Assembly: GCA_013399015.1 (NCBI GenBank)
Contig: VWZX01002936.1
Span: forward strand, 558,001 to 622,000
Length of the DNA stretch: 64,000 nt
Reading direction: 5' to 3'
Source: Galbula dea
Taxonomy: Eukaryota > Chordata > Aves > Piciformes > Galbulidae
The translations under genes were made by a program, and so were the position numbers. Below are positions 38,464 through 51,500 of the stretch, piece after piece; position 1 is the stretch's first letter; each line of letters begins with the position of its first letter. The notes under the pieces were generated by a model. The model saw only the letters and a program-made list of their open reading frames with translations. It was not told where the DNA came from and searched no databases.

Positions 38464-38937
38464 AACTGCCTTCAGTGCTGGTCTCGCCCATGATAGCGAG
38501 TCAGAACTCCGGGCCACGCTGCCGCTGCTCTGGGGCTTGGGAGCTGGGCTGAAGCCAATTCTGGTCTCTCCTTCTCTGCGCTAGATTCGGGCGCTCTCTG
38601 CACACAGAAGTGCTTGCAAGACTCCCCGGCCGGATCCCCTAGCTGCCGAGCTCCTCTGGCAAATCGGATCCGCTGGGCAATCTCACTCGAGGTAACTGAA
38701 AAAAAAGCGGTGGCAGAGGCATCTTTAAAACTGCCGCGTTCGGTGCCGGTCCTGCCCACGATAGTCAGAGGTCAGGGCCACGCTGCTGTCGCTCTGGGGG
38801 CTGGGATGAAGCCGCCACCGGCCTCTCCTCTGTGCTAGATTCAGGCTTTTTCTGCACACAGAATTGCTTGCAAGACAATCTGGCCGGATCCTCTAGCTAA
38901 CGAGCTCCTCTGGCTGGGCAACCTCACTTTAAAGCTT
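38464..38937. repeat. CpG-rich tandem duplication, period about 265 bp, unknown family
   Basis: Unit 1 begins 'aactgccttcagtgctggtc' at 38464. Unit 2 begins 'aactgccgcgttcggtgccg' at 38729. The units stay collinear: 'gggccacgctgc', 'gctctgggg', 'tgaagcc', 'tgtgctagattc' or 'tgcgctagattc', 'tctgcacacagaa', 'tgcttgcaagac', 'ggccggatc', 'cgagctcctctggc'. Unit 2 is shorter, ending around 38937 after an apparent deletion of about 35 bases of the unit 1 end. The block is much richer in GC and CpG than everything around it. It starts about 40 bases from the 5' side of the antisense CR1 at 38002-38420. It could be satellite-like DNA, part of an LTR or an exonic duplicate. I recognise no protein in it. 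Confidence 0.85.
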
Positions 38938-40760
38938 AGCAGAAGAAATGGCCATTAATGAAACGCTTTGATTTTAGAAGATAAGAAAATTGGACCCAGA
39001 GTTCCCAAAGCAACTGGAACTCTGTCATATTTTATGTGTGTATTGAAGTGAAAAATGAGAATACACATATGATCAAATGAAGAGAATTATAAGAACTTCC
39101 ATGAATAGTCTTAACAGCACAGTATTTCTTCAAGGACAGGATTCATCAGATTTCTGTTTCACTTCCCTCCTGCAAATGTAGCACCCCCTAAGATAACTGA
39201 GAGTTGGGTCCAGGAACATAAAGGATTGCCTTGAAAAACTGAAATAGTATAAGGACCTTTCATCTGGTCAGGTTCAAAAATCAAGATGTGTACTATTATA
39301 CTAGACAAATGGGCTATGGTTGTACACAGAGGGAAAATCCTTCTCAATTGAACCAGTTCTGATATTACTGAATGTCCTAATCAGCTTTAAGTGCTGATCT
39401 TGATGAAAAGTGGCATCAATTATGACAGGAGCAGATGTTCTTTGTAACACTTGTACCTACCTAACAGACATTATCATAACCAATTAGCAAGAAGTTCAAA
39501 GCCAGGCTGTTATATACACCACACTACCATGATACTCAGCAGATTTATTTTGAAAAGATGTAACTTGCAACTAGTAGACAAATGCAACCATTCAGGGTGG
39601 GCACATGGGAGAATTTAACATGGTGTGTTAGAAACAAAGCCAGATTATAAACTGATGACAGATTTTAAAAAAGCATTTACAACAGACAGATACTCAGTAT
39701 AAAAAAAACCCAGACAGATACTCAGTATAAAATTGAGGTTTTCTGCACGCTAACCCACTATCATGAATTAAGCCTTGATGTCACAATTAACTAGGAGATT
39801 TCTGAAAGGACACCAAATGAAACTGAGATTTCTCAAAATTCTTTCAATACTCTGAAACCTTGATTTAATAAATTCTCTCACCCTGATTTTTAATAAATGA
39901 GTGATTTCAGCCTGTATATACAAGATGTCAGACTGTGATACAAAGCCTGGATTTGTGGGAATATTCAAGGACTAATAATATATTTGCCAATGAGAGTGAG
40001 TCTCTGTCTCTCACACAGTTAATTCAGTAGTCACCTGAAAATATAATTTGATCAAAGCATCCATAATGCTATAAAGGGTAGTCACAGATTAGATAAAATA
40101 CCAAGATGATACATCAATCTTCAATTCTTATGTCTTTCAACACAGATATATACTACTATATCAGTTATAAGTAGATGCAACAAAAATGTAAAACACCTAT
40201 GAAATTGGTAAGACAATGACAATTAAGAGAAAAGGAATAGTTAACTGTGACTGAAAGATCCTCAACCTATACTTCATGTGAGATTAGGAATAAATACATA
40301 CATATTTCTCTTTATGCTTCAACAAAACTAAACAGCTTTTTCAATCTGAAGTATAGAGCTTTAACTTGCATATTCTACAAATGTCACAAGCAACAGTTTA
40401 CATCAGAAAAAAAAAACCAAAAAGTAGGAAAGTTTTAAGCTAAAATCTTTCTGCAGAAAACTTCCACTCAAAGAAAAAGGCAAAGGCAATGCAATTTCTG
40501 TTATTTCAGTGGAGATTTATATATTTAAACAAGCTGCCAGTTCCTTTGTTCAGGCTACAGATGCTGAACTATACTGGAGGGCTCAATTCCCCCTTTGGTG
40601 GCAATCAACATTAGATTTGTTCTGAACAAAGCATTTTTGGATCCTTTTTCAGACATCTGGTAAAAAACTCTTTGTATACTCTGTGAACTGGTACATGAGA
40701 AAAGCACTTTATCCAACAAGAAAAATCAAACAGAGGGATGCTATTTTATAAAGTAACAAG
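38938..40760. other. AT-rich unique sequence with one small tandem repeat
   Basis: No gene seen. A 22-base motif (cagacagatactcagtataa and two further a) occurs at 39683-39704 and again at 39711-39732. Confidence 0.6.
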
Positions 40761-40831
40761 GCAGTGCTGGGTTGGGGGTTGGATTTGATGACCTTGGAGG
40801 TCTCTTCCAGCCTAGGTGGTTCTATGATTCT
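40761..40831 (+). mobile_element. CR1 LINE extreme 3' end
   Basis: About 70 bases: 'ggggttggatttgatgacct', 'tggaggtctcttccagccta', then an octamer pair ending near 40831 ('ttctatgattct'). It is severely 5'-truncated, with no ORF2 sequence left. Confidence 0.85.
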
Positions 40832-42261
40832 AATATCAGACTTCTTCTGTATTTAGTATGCCTAAATAAATAATATGATAAGAGTAGCACTGCATCTTTC
40901 CTAAGTAAGTCACAATATGTAAATTCTTGGGATTTTATGACATTTGTCAAATCTGAAAATAAGAATTGCAGCTGGGAATAATCTTGCTTTGCCAATTATG
41001 CACCTTGGTACCCAACCACCTACCTTGTATTTACAGCAAATACTTCTACAAATAAATAAAAGAGCTAAACCTACAGATTTCATCATAGAATACAGACCAG
41101 TTGATTTAAACACCCTGTAATGCTTTTCAGTCATGATGTTTATATGATTAAGAATCCTGCTTGTATATAGTATTATAATAGGTGCAGTAGAGCAGTCTGC
41201 CTGCTTGGGTGATGAAGAATTCCATCACTATCATTCAGGAAGCTAATAAGAGCTTATGTGTTAAAAACCTCCTGAAAATTAGTTACTGAGTTGGCTGTTT
41301 TGTTCTGACAACTACTTGCCAAGAGCAAGTATCCTACAGGTTTTGAATATGTCCTTAAATTACTGAGGGGAAAAAAAAAAAAGGATATTGTATGTGCACC
41401 TGTTCTCTTGCCCACACAGATAACCATTTTCCTTCCCTGACAGTCACAGCCATCAAATAAGGAGGGGCATTCTCTGAGATAGTCAGGACATTAGGTAGGG
41501 AGAATAATATAAAAATCTCTCTCTTTCTGCCCCAGTGTCAGTGGCTACTCACTTCCTGTTCCAGTAACATGCAATCCAAACACTCTGTTCATGCCCTGGC
41601 TTTGGAGTCCCTGAGTGACATCATTTTGCAATGCAAAGGTAGAACTGTATGCTTGAGTTGGATTTTTAACCCTGAAAACAAGAAAAGATTGCTATCCTCA
41701 AAAGAAATGTAGAAACATCTTCTCCTGAGACATGGAACTCAGGAGAAATGACAGGTCCCATCCAGTTTTATGGCACCTTAGTATCACAATACATTCAAGA
41801 AATGTTTGGTTGGTTTGCATGAGACAGGGTTAACATTGGAGATGTTCTTTATTCTGTTGTTGCACAGTCTGTCTGAAATGGGGATGCAATGCTGAGTAAG
41901 GGAAAAGATAGCTGGCAGGAGCAGTACCAGTCTTTTAATTATAAGAAGTTATATCCTGGCTGGGGCTTTCTGTTAAACAATTTGCTGGTTAAGCAACCAC
42001 CTGTTCCACCAAGTTAGAGTTGGCCCTGATTGAAGAAAAACATTTAGAGAGACAGCTGGAAAGTATTAATAATCCTCCAACACCAAAAAAAATTTAAAAG
42101 GACATAGATTTCTAGTCATCAAAGCAAAGATTCCACAACATTCAGTAAAAACCGTATCTGTTGCATAGATTTTAGATGTTAGAACAATCCACTGAACAGG
42201 CATATTTCTGATTACAAAATAAAATGTAGATAAAAATCTCTGCCAATCCTTATGTTACCAT
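40832..42261. other. unique sequence, no gene seen
   Basis: Nothing recognisable except an A run at 41373-41382. No supported gene. Confidence 0.55.
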
Positions 42262-42570
42262 GTCAAGGCTTGGAGAGGGCCTCTTTACAAAGGCCTGTAG
42301 TGAAAGGACAAGGGGTAATGGCTTTAAATTAGAGAAGAGGAGATTTAGATTAGATATTAGGAAAAAGTTCCTTACCATAAGGGTAGTAGAACACTGGAAC
42401 AGGTTGCTCAGGGTGGTGGTTGAGGCCCCATCCCTGGAGGCATTCAAGGTGAGGCTAGACAAGGTTCTGAGCAACCTGATTTAGTTGGGATGCTCCTGCT
42501 CACTACAGGGGGGATGAACTAGATGACCTCTGGAGGTCCCTTCCAACCCAGATGATTCTATGAGTCTATG
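42262..42570 (+). mobile_element. CR1 LINE, 5'-truncated, ORF2 C-terminus open
   Basis: 42260-42484 translates to a CR1 ORF2 C-terminus: GEGLFTKACSERTRGNGFKL, FRLDIRKKFLTIRVVEHWNR, EAPSLEAFKVRLDKVLSNLI, followed by a stop. The 3'UTR carries 'gggatgaactagatgacctc' and ends 'gattctatgagtctatg', two octamers with one substitution. The tail and the LSNLI ending resemble the 7801 copy. Confidence 0.92.
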
Positions 42571-45500
42571 TCCATACACTGGAGCTCTTAGAAGAAAGTG
42601 AGCTGCTATGCTACATGTGGACAAAGAGATGCCCAGTGAGAGAGTCAGTAGCAAGCACAATTACAGAAGTAATGCTCTGTTACCTCAGATACAGGAGAAA
42701 AGGAAAAAGCATCTATCTGAACAACTACCATGATGCTGCACAGAACTCCGTATCTTACAATCACAGCACAACAGGGAGATTAAAAAGGACTTCTGACCAA
42801 GAACAACAACACTGGAGATATTTATCAACAAATTATGCTATGCTTAAAAAAACCCCAAACAACATAAAGAATCACTAAACAAAAAACCCCATGAATAGAA
42901 TAAAACCCCCTACGCAATACTTCTCAGGAAAACAGTTCCATTGATGAAATTTTTTTCTCCAAAAGGGTGTTTTCAACAAGAAAAATAATAAAGATACAGA
43001 GCTTGTCAATGGCAAAGATGCCCATAACTCTGAAAACCTTGCATTAAGGTTCTCAAGTACTACTGCTCTCATTTCACTAGCTTTTCCCAGTCAGACAGTT
43101 AGACAAGCTTAGCTTTTTAAAACCTTCTTAGGACATTTGCATTTGTGTTGCTTTTCAGTGGAGATCCTGCCCCAGCAATATCATGATGCTTCTCAAATTT
43201 CAGCTAAGTTGCAATTTCCTTACCTTCCTTCCCTGATCCTACTACAAGAGTTAAGGATTTCTTTGCAGTAGCCATGAGATTTCTGTACAGCTCACACTGG
43301 CTTTATTTCTGGCCTGTGAGCATCAGATCAATGCCATTCAGACTTTGGGGGCAGCAGAGCAGTATCAGTGAAAGTAGAGTAAATGCAGCAAGAATATCAA
43401 TCTGGTTTCTCACTTGCAGTAAAAATGTTATAGTCTAGAGACTATGTGTTTGCTGCAGGGAAGCAAAGAGGTGATATAAAGCAGTAGCATAGGTTGCTCA
43501 AACATCTCCAGGGCAGAAAAGAATTGAAAGGACAGCTAGATCAAGGCTAGAAACTAGAATGGTTTGAGGACATTTTTTTTGTGTCTCCTCATTTGCTTTT
43601 AGTCAAACAACATGCATGAAAGCACCTCGTACTAACCATATAAAAACAGAACATAAAGAACCTCAGAAACTGAAAATCCCATTAGGCTGTAGGTATTGTT
43701 CTTATGGATTAAAAGAGAATGTGTCACGAAGAACAAATGAACATATCATCAATTTAATGCAAGTCATCACCCCAGGAATACAATAACTTCCCTGAATGGG
43801 AAATAACAATTTTTACCCTTCTCATTTTTTGCTTGTTAAAGCTTTTCTTTCTAAACAAACAAACAAAAAAAAAGATCAAGTGTGTCATTTATTCAAAGTG
43901 CATAACTACTTGTCAGTAACTGAATTCAAAGTAGAATTTTGAAAGCCCTACTGTAATTTTTGCATTTACTCCACAAACTGAATGATGGCATGTGCTCTAA
44001 ATGATACCTAGGATGCTGTGTGATATATTTTATAGATACAAGTTTACAATTATTTGTTCCTCATTTCCTTGCTGCACTATTTCCAACTTCCTGTCTTATC
44101 TTAGTAGGTTGTAACAGTTTTTCCACCCCTTCTCCTGTAACATCCAGACAATGGTAACTGAAGACAGTGTTCTTACATCATTTTGCTTTCTTTCAAACCA
44201 CAAGTTATTACTTCTACATAAGCCAATTTTAAACTATCACTGTTACAAGATATAAAAGATATTGCACTGTAGAACACAGAGCAATGGATAAAGGAAGTAA
44301 TTCAACCTGAACTGAGCTTCCCTATAAACAAAACACAATGGGTTTGGCAGTGTAACTGAGACATGCAGACCTAATGTGACTATGTTGTTCTGGGACTTGA
44401 GTTAGCAGTTCTGTATCACAATGTCTAATGTAGAAACTCCCTTAAGAGCATTTTCATTGGTCTGTGGGCTAAGAGATTTACCTCCTTGAATAAAGTACCT
44501 TTGCTCAGTATTTTCAAATATCCAGAAGTCTAATCAATGTATTTCACTGTACTGGCAAGGACACCATCTTCAGATATGACATGTCTTTATAATGCATTAG
44601 GGAATGGTGAATATATTGATAGAGAAAATGCAAGGTACTATTTTAACTGGCAGGAAAACAACTATTGGTTACCTTGTGTTGACAATAAAGCAAGAGCATT
44701 TTATTGGGTAATCACTGTAGCATAAATCAACCTACACATGAGTCTGTCTTAAAGTAACTTCCTTCTCAAGTCAGCCTTGACTTATTAAGGAAATTCACAC
44801 GTGTGAAATTAGTGCATTTGCCTTCAACAAACAAAAATTTGCTTGTCATGATGACTCAATTCTTTTAGCACCTTTCTCTTATAACAGAGTGCCAATGTAA
44901 GAGTTTCCACCAAGTCCTGAAACAGTCCTGGGAAAAGCAATCTTTCTGGGTCACACTTTGCCTTCTCTATATCCATTTCCTATCAGTGCTAGACACTGAA
45001 TTCAAAGTCAAAGACTGCCCAGACAGCTCTGTGGAAGGCAAATTACAAGTGAGGATCCATCTGTGTGGCTAGGACACAAATCCACTGTGGAGACACAAAG
45101 TCTATTAGAAGACTTCTAGGTGGCCAAAGCCAGCTGCCTGATTTAGGAGCAGGTGTCACAGACTCAGTTCACAAAGGACTGAACTATTTTAACAGCACTG
45201 AAATCTACATTAGCTTCCCTGTAATCAAATTGTTTCCTTGAACAATACCACTACATTTGAATCCTTATGTGCTTTATAAAATGTGGTGTTAATGTTCACA
45301 AGGTTAGAGTTGTCTGTACAACTGTAAAATCCATTGCTAGAGAGAAAAAAACCCATGCAATCCATTCCAGGTTAACTTCACTAGCTTCAAGGTAAAAACT
45401 CCCTTATAAGAAATTTTCCAATGTAGATTGAAGAGACTGAGAGATTTCTGCACTAGCCATCTGTATCTTTGGTTGGCTCAGCTGAATGGTTCTCCATTCA

Positions 45501-48500
45501 TCTATTGTTAATGTGCAAAGCACATTATCAAAAGGAACAAAATGATAACAAACTATTCTCTGAAAAGGCAGCCAACATCTCTGTCACATGAAATTATATA
45601 AAATATTTCTATTTCAGTCTAATATCACCCTGAAGAAATCCTGCCCAAATACTTATAAATTTGGTATATATATTTAATTAGATATTACCTGTGACATCTG
45701 ATTGTGAATTTTGGTCAGATTTTCAGCCCATCTGGTGCATATGAAAACATGCAAATACAGATTTTGAAAAAGCTGCACTAGAAATTAATTATGTTTTGAT
45801 CATTCTCATGCAAATTCTTATAATGAAACTTTTACACAAAGGTTTTCAAAGAAGATGGATTTAGAGGAGGGCTTATAAGAGGTAAAGCTAGCCAAGACAA
45901 TTCACTGTGGAATAACAGAGTGGCTCCTCAAAAGGCACAGGCTCACCAAGCTCCTATACTGGCTCTTCTTCAGGTCTCTTCAGATTCTCTGGATGAAACA
46001 TAGTGCTGTCAGCACAGGTAAACAGTGTTGGAAGCAACATCCATCTGCCATTACTGCAGTGTTTAGCACCACTTAATCCACCTTCCAGTTCCAAACACCA
46101 CTTAGCACAGCAGATGGAGTCACTCATGGTCAGATTAGGATGGTTTTGAGTCCACAAATAACACTGAACTGCAGGACCCCAGGAACCTACAGGTCAAAAA
46201 ACTAAGGAGGACAACTTGGGGTTGCCATCTCTGGTTCAGGTGCATTAACATCCACCTAAGTGCCATTTAAGCTCATACAACCTTCTGCCAATGAGGCCTT
46301 GAATCTGCTGTGTGACCTCTACAATCAGACCTATAAACATTACTTTAAACATTCAGTACTTTGACAGGGAATGGTTCAAATGCATGCCAGTATCTTCTAA
46401 GTCAAAAGTAGTTTTTCAGAAGTGACTTTGTATTGTGTAGGCTTGTAGAACCACAAGAACACCCTATGGTGACCAACTAAATGGAGGAAAACCCTATTTT
46501 GTCTTCACTGATGAACTGCTGCTTGAGCTGTGAATCAGTCAAGTGAAAGCAAGTAAACTGTCACTGTTCTATTGTCAGCAGCCCCATGCATGACAACAGC
46601 ACCCCAAAGAAGTGACAGATACTAATCGACCTTTTTGTTTACTTATGGCTAATATACATTAAACCAGAAATTTATGGTCACATAAAGCCACTTTACTCAT
46701 AATATATTTTGCCTTAATACTTCTAATACTGTATAGAATAGGTGGCATCAGAGTCCTTCATGATACAAGTCAAATACCTATTTTTAACCACTGTATTTCC
46801 AAAGACAGAACCCCAAACGTGCCTAAGGAAATTGAAAGGAATAAAAAGGGATCCATGCCACATACTGGTGCATAACCAGACAGTGGTCTTCTCAAGCAGC
46901 CAGATGATAAAGAACTGACATAGTAAAAATATAGTAATTATCTATATTCTTTCATGACAGCTTAGGTCCTTTAATTAGTAACAGCCACTAAGTATTGCTT
47001 TAATACTATTAGTAACTCAATCTACTGTTTCTAGATTGCCTTTTGTGTCTGAATCTGATGTCTCAGACTAGATGTGACAGTACCTTGCAAATACCACCAT
47101 GCTAGTGGCATTACCTGGCCTCAAAGAACCAATCCTTGGAATTATTCTCAAGGTACTCAAAATTAGTCAAAAACACATGGATGGATTTTTCCATCAGAAA
47201 ATTCCCATTAATGAAATGCTTTAAAAAAAATAAAATTTAAGAAAAAAAAAAAAAGAAGGAAAAATCTATCCATAATACCCCAGTAAAAATTCTGAAACAT
47301 TTTGATTAGACCAAAATTTTCTCATTATGACTTCAATACTTTTTTGCCATTTTTATACTCAATTACTTAATTAACTTTCCAAGAATCAATTTTGATAATT
47401 TGTATTGTTGCAACTTTCATTATTAATGCATCATGCAATAAAAATAGAATAAAATATTCCAATTCAAAATGAAAATGCTTCAGTGTTGTGAAAAACCTCA
47501 AAAGTCTTAAATTATTTCTCAGTCTAATTCACCTGGCATCCCAAATCTGTCATTTTTAAAATTTTCCATATCTAAGTTCATTTTCTACAATTAGGATCTG
47601 CCTAGAGCTAGTGCAGGTAAAACATTCAGCCTCCAAAATGTACATTTCTCTCCATTTTGAAAAGCAGCACCATTTTATTATCTTCAACATGCACATACCC
47701 ATTAGTTGAAATCAGCTTTGTAGTTCTCAAACACAGAAAGCAATTTGCTTTATTACCAGCAGTTTTCCGCCTCTTGTCCCTGCTATTACTGCCACCTGGA
47801 GGCAGTAAATACTGACACGAGGTCAAGCAGACTGATGAACATCTAGTACTCCTGTATTTGATTTTCCCTTGCACATAGCTGGGTTGCTTTGCTCTGCCTA
47901 GATCCTCAGCCCTCTACATTTGTCTTGTTTTCCACAGTTTTCTCACCTGTTCTAACAGCAAACAAGCTACCTGAACAGAAACACACCTTCTCTTGTAAAT
48001 ACTGTGGAAGTTTCCATACAGAATTATATCAGTGGAATGTATTTATTACATTTTCTATAATATTTTCACTTGTTTCAGAAATATTTGGGCTCCAATCTTT
48101 CTCTCCAGGCCAGACCTGTTAGAAGTGCTGGCAGTGCTGCTCATCATCCACTGTGTGTGTTTCTTTAAACTCATGCTGGGCTCCTAATACCATCTATAGG
48201 CTTTTTTATTACTGTTTAAAATCTCAGGTTGCATGTTCTGAAGAAAGCCATTCTCTGCCTACCCACAGTCCCCAAAATACTACAAGCTGCTGCTTTTATC
48301 ACAGCAACATGACTCCATTTAGACCTAAAGAAAACATGCTAACCCAAATAGCTATGCAGTGAGTAGATATTGATGTCTCTTTTCATGGTTAATGCAAGAA
48401 GGTAAACATATTTCCATGACTGCTTACTTGAAAAGATCAAAGTGACTGGGTTTAACTGTCTGGCTCTAAATAAATCTCCTAAATAGTTTTCTTTTCCCAC

Positions 48501-51500
48501 ACTATTGGAGGATTTCTTTAAAGGGGAAATGCACTTTACCTGTAAAATTCAGAAAGGAATACCACTGGTATCAACAGGAGGATGGGCTTTTAAGGTCTTC
48601 CTGTCAAAAAAGCCACAAAGGGAAATAATAACCCAGACTGAAAGAGGCTCCTTTTTATATTAGTCCTATTCATATTCCTGTACCAGGAGGGGTACAAAGG
48701 AGTCAGCTGTACAGAGACAACTGAGCAGCTGTTAACTACCACACTGGGCTAAGCAGATGAGTCACATGGATACCTAAAACTCCAAATTCCAGTCCCAGAT
48801 TCATGAACCATGCAAACCAGCAATTAAGGTCATCTTTGATGAACCCAAAAGGTATATGACAACTTTTCTAGGATTTGCTTTTTTTTTCTAAACTACTCTA
48901 CTCAGTTTTGGTCTCTTGCCTGCACACCTCTAACTGTCACACTCCATGCTCCCTCACTTACATGCTCCCTCACTTACAAAAATTGTCCTGAAAATCTGCC
49001 ACAGTAACTTACTAGTGCCTCATTTAAGAGTGAAAAGGATGATGAACAGCAAGGATGTCAAACTGCAACTTTATTCTTTGAATGTTAGGCATGGCTTTTA
49101 AAATAATTGCTATTAAATAGGCCAAATACTGCTTTTCTGCCCTGCAAAATTTGTAGTCCTACACTGAAGAATTGTTTGATTATGGAAAGATATGCTAACA
49201 TCTAGCCTGAGTACCATGCAAGTATCTGAGGAGCAGTACAACTGATGCACACAATACAAATATTTTAACAAGTGCAATACTAATGTTTCTTATTAATAGA
49301 AATAATCTAATATACACTGTTTGGGAATGGAACAGAGGATTTTCTCTCTAGAATTATACAGTAATAAAATATAATATGAAGGCCACATAAACAGACTCAA
49401 AGAGGTAAAGAAGTTTAAAAAAGAAAATTATTTAATTAGCAAAAATATTAACAATGTAGAGGATGTCTTGGTTAAGGAAAAGAAATGCTATATTCTTACT
49501 ACTGTCACATCAGAAAACAATATTTTATTTGTCAGATAAACAGAGAGATCTTACTAAGAGCCTTTCCTAAGAACTGAAAGAACCATATAACCAATGCACC
49601 CCATGCCTCCTTGGATAGTATCTGCAATTTTAAGGCTTCTGAACTCTAAATCTGAGATAAGCTAAGGCTTTGGGGATGCTCATCTGAACTTGAACTCCTA
49701 ACAGTATGAAGTTCATGCATCACTGTTAATTAAACAGTGCAGTGGTTTTTACTCCAGAACTGCTGTCACAGAAATGAGAGCTGTCATGACACATGCTGTG
49801 GTGTTACTTATCTGAATTTTGTTTAAAAAGTTCAAAGAACAGGAGGTTTATAAAGAGATAGAACTTTTAGTGAGACACATACCACTATCAGAAGGAAAAC
49901 AGAAGGGAAAAACACAAAGGAAGAAATATAAAGAGATATTCCTTGTTTAATTACCATGCCATGAGGGTTGATGTCTCTGTTCCAGGACTATACCCTGAGA
50001 AGCCCAAAGTGATACAGCATACCCAACCAGCAGCTTCACCTGATGGTTAGAAATGAGCTGGAGTTCAACCAGTCTCCTTCCCTAAATACACTAAAAGAGA
50101 AATACAGCAGGTAGTCAGATTCTGACCTTTCTAGGAAACAGAGACTGAAAGAGGGGAAAAAAGGCAATAAGAGAAAAGGAGCAGGTCAGAAGAAACTATC
50201 TGGGAGATTTCTAACAGGTCTGCATATCACTACTGTTCTATAAGGTGCAGATTTTGCATTCTACAGGAGTGATCTGATTACAAAAGAAGCAGTACAAAAG
50301 AAGCACTGAAGAGTGCTGTCATTCCTGGTTCACATTTGCCCAGCATAAGGTCAGATTGCAAATACAAATACAATTTCATACATCACTTCAGAAAAGAGTG
50401 ATGGAGAACCACAAAAGCTTTTTTTTTTTTTCTTCAGAATAGAAACTTTGCCCAACTAAGGAAAATATCATTAATCCAAAAGTTGTTCTGTTTGTCTAAT
50501 CTCAGGTAGGCCTTTGATCTCCTCACATGTTTTCCCACTCAGGCCTGTATGTGTATGCAGGAAAAAATGCATGTATGCAGATGTCTTTATTTCATGGCAA
50601 TTACACATATATTTTGTTTAGCTCACCTTACACTCCTGAACAACTTCCCTAAAACTGCTTTACTGCAAGGCCATCATCAGAAAGAAATCAGAATAACTCC
50701 ATAACCATGACCAGCTTGTTTCTGACTATAGGTCTGAAGCAGTTAAAGTGCTCCTTTCCTGCCTTCTGCTTTCTTTCTATTATGATGTTGCTGAAAACAG
50801 AATATGATCAAATGTCAGCAATTTAGAAACATTACATGAAAAAGACAAGAACATGACCAGGTATTCAGATCATAACACACACATACACACTTTTTCCAGT
50901 CTAACAGACATACTACAAACCTTTTTCTAAAATATATGCAAGCCTCAGCTCTTATTCTAAGCACAGAGATAGATTTAATTTTTACGAAGCATGTCAACCC
51001 ACATCTATTTTGATAGATGGGGCACTTAAATGTCTCTTCAGTGACTATTCCAACCACAATGTGGGCAAGAGCACATTTGAAGCCAAATTATACAACATTT
51101 TGTCTGGTTGGAAGTGGGGATAGGTATTAGTGATTCAAGGCCCTTCAGCACCTTTCACTCCAGTAAAAAAAAAGAAAAGGGGGCAATGCAAATATGACTA
51201 CATTAGCTGAATGGACAGAGGAAAAGTAAGTACCAGTATATCTACATGATTCCCTCCACAGCCACAGCCTTTATGCCACTTCTTTTTACATAGTCTTGGG
51301 GATATCTCATGCCTTCTTACAGCTTCACTGTTTACTAAGCTGGTTCATTCAGCAAAGAATTCTGTGTATCTCTCAGGCACATATGTCTGGTCAACAGAAC
51401 ATGAACTGAGACGGAAGTGGCTTTGCTTACATCCCATCTCCAGAATTTATGGCAGTCTTTAGGTTAGGCACAAAGAGAAACAGAGGTGTTTTATTCTATA

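Noticed and set aside
38472..38759. 95-codon minus-strand frame rich in Ala, Arg and Glu
   Set aside because: It lies across both units of the CpG-rich tandem repeat. Few stops are expected in GC-rich DNA, and the peptide has no recognisable domain.
45954..46157. 67-codon minus-strand frame with Cys and Trp spacing faintly like a sushi or hormone-receptor motif
   Set aside because: Cysteine spacing does not fit either family when counted, and there is no splice context.
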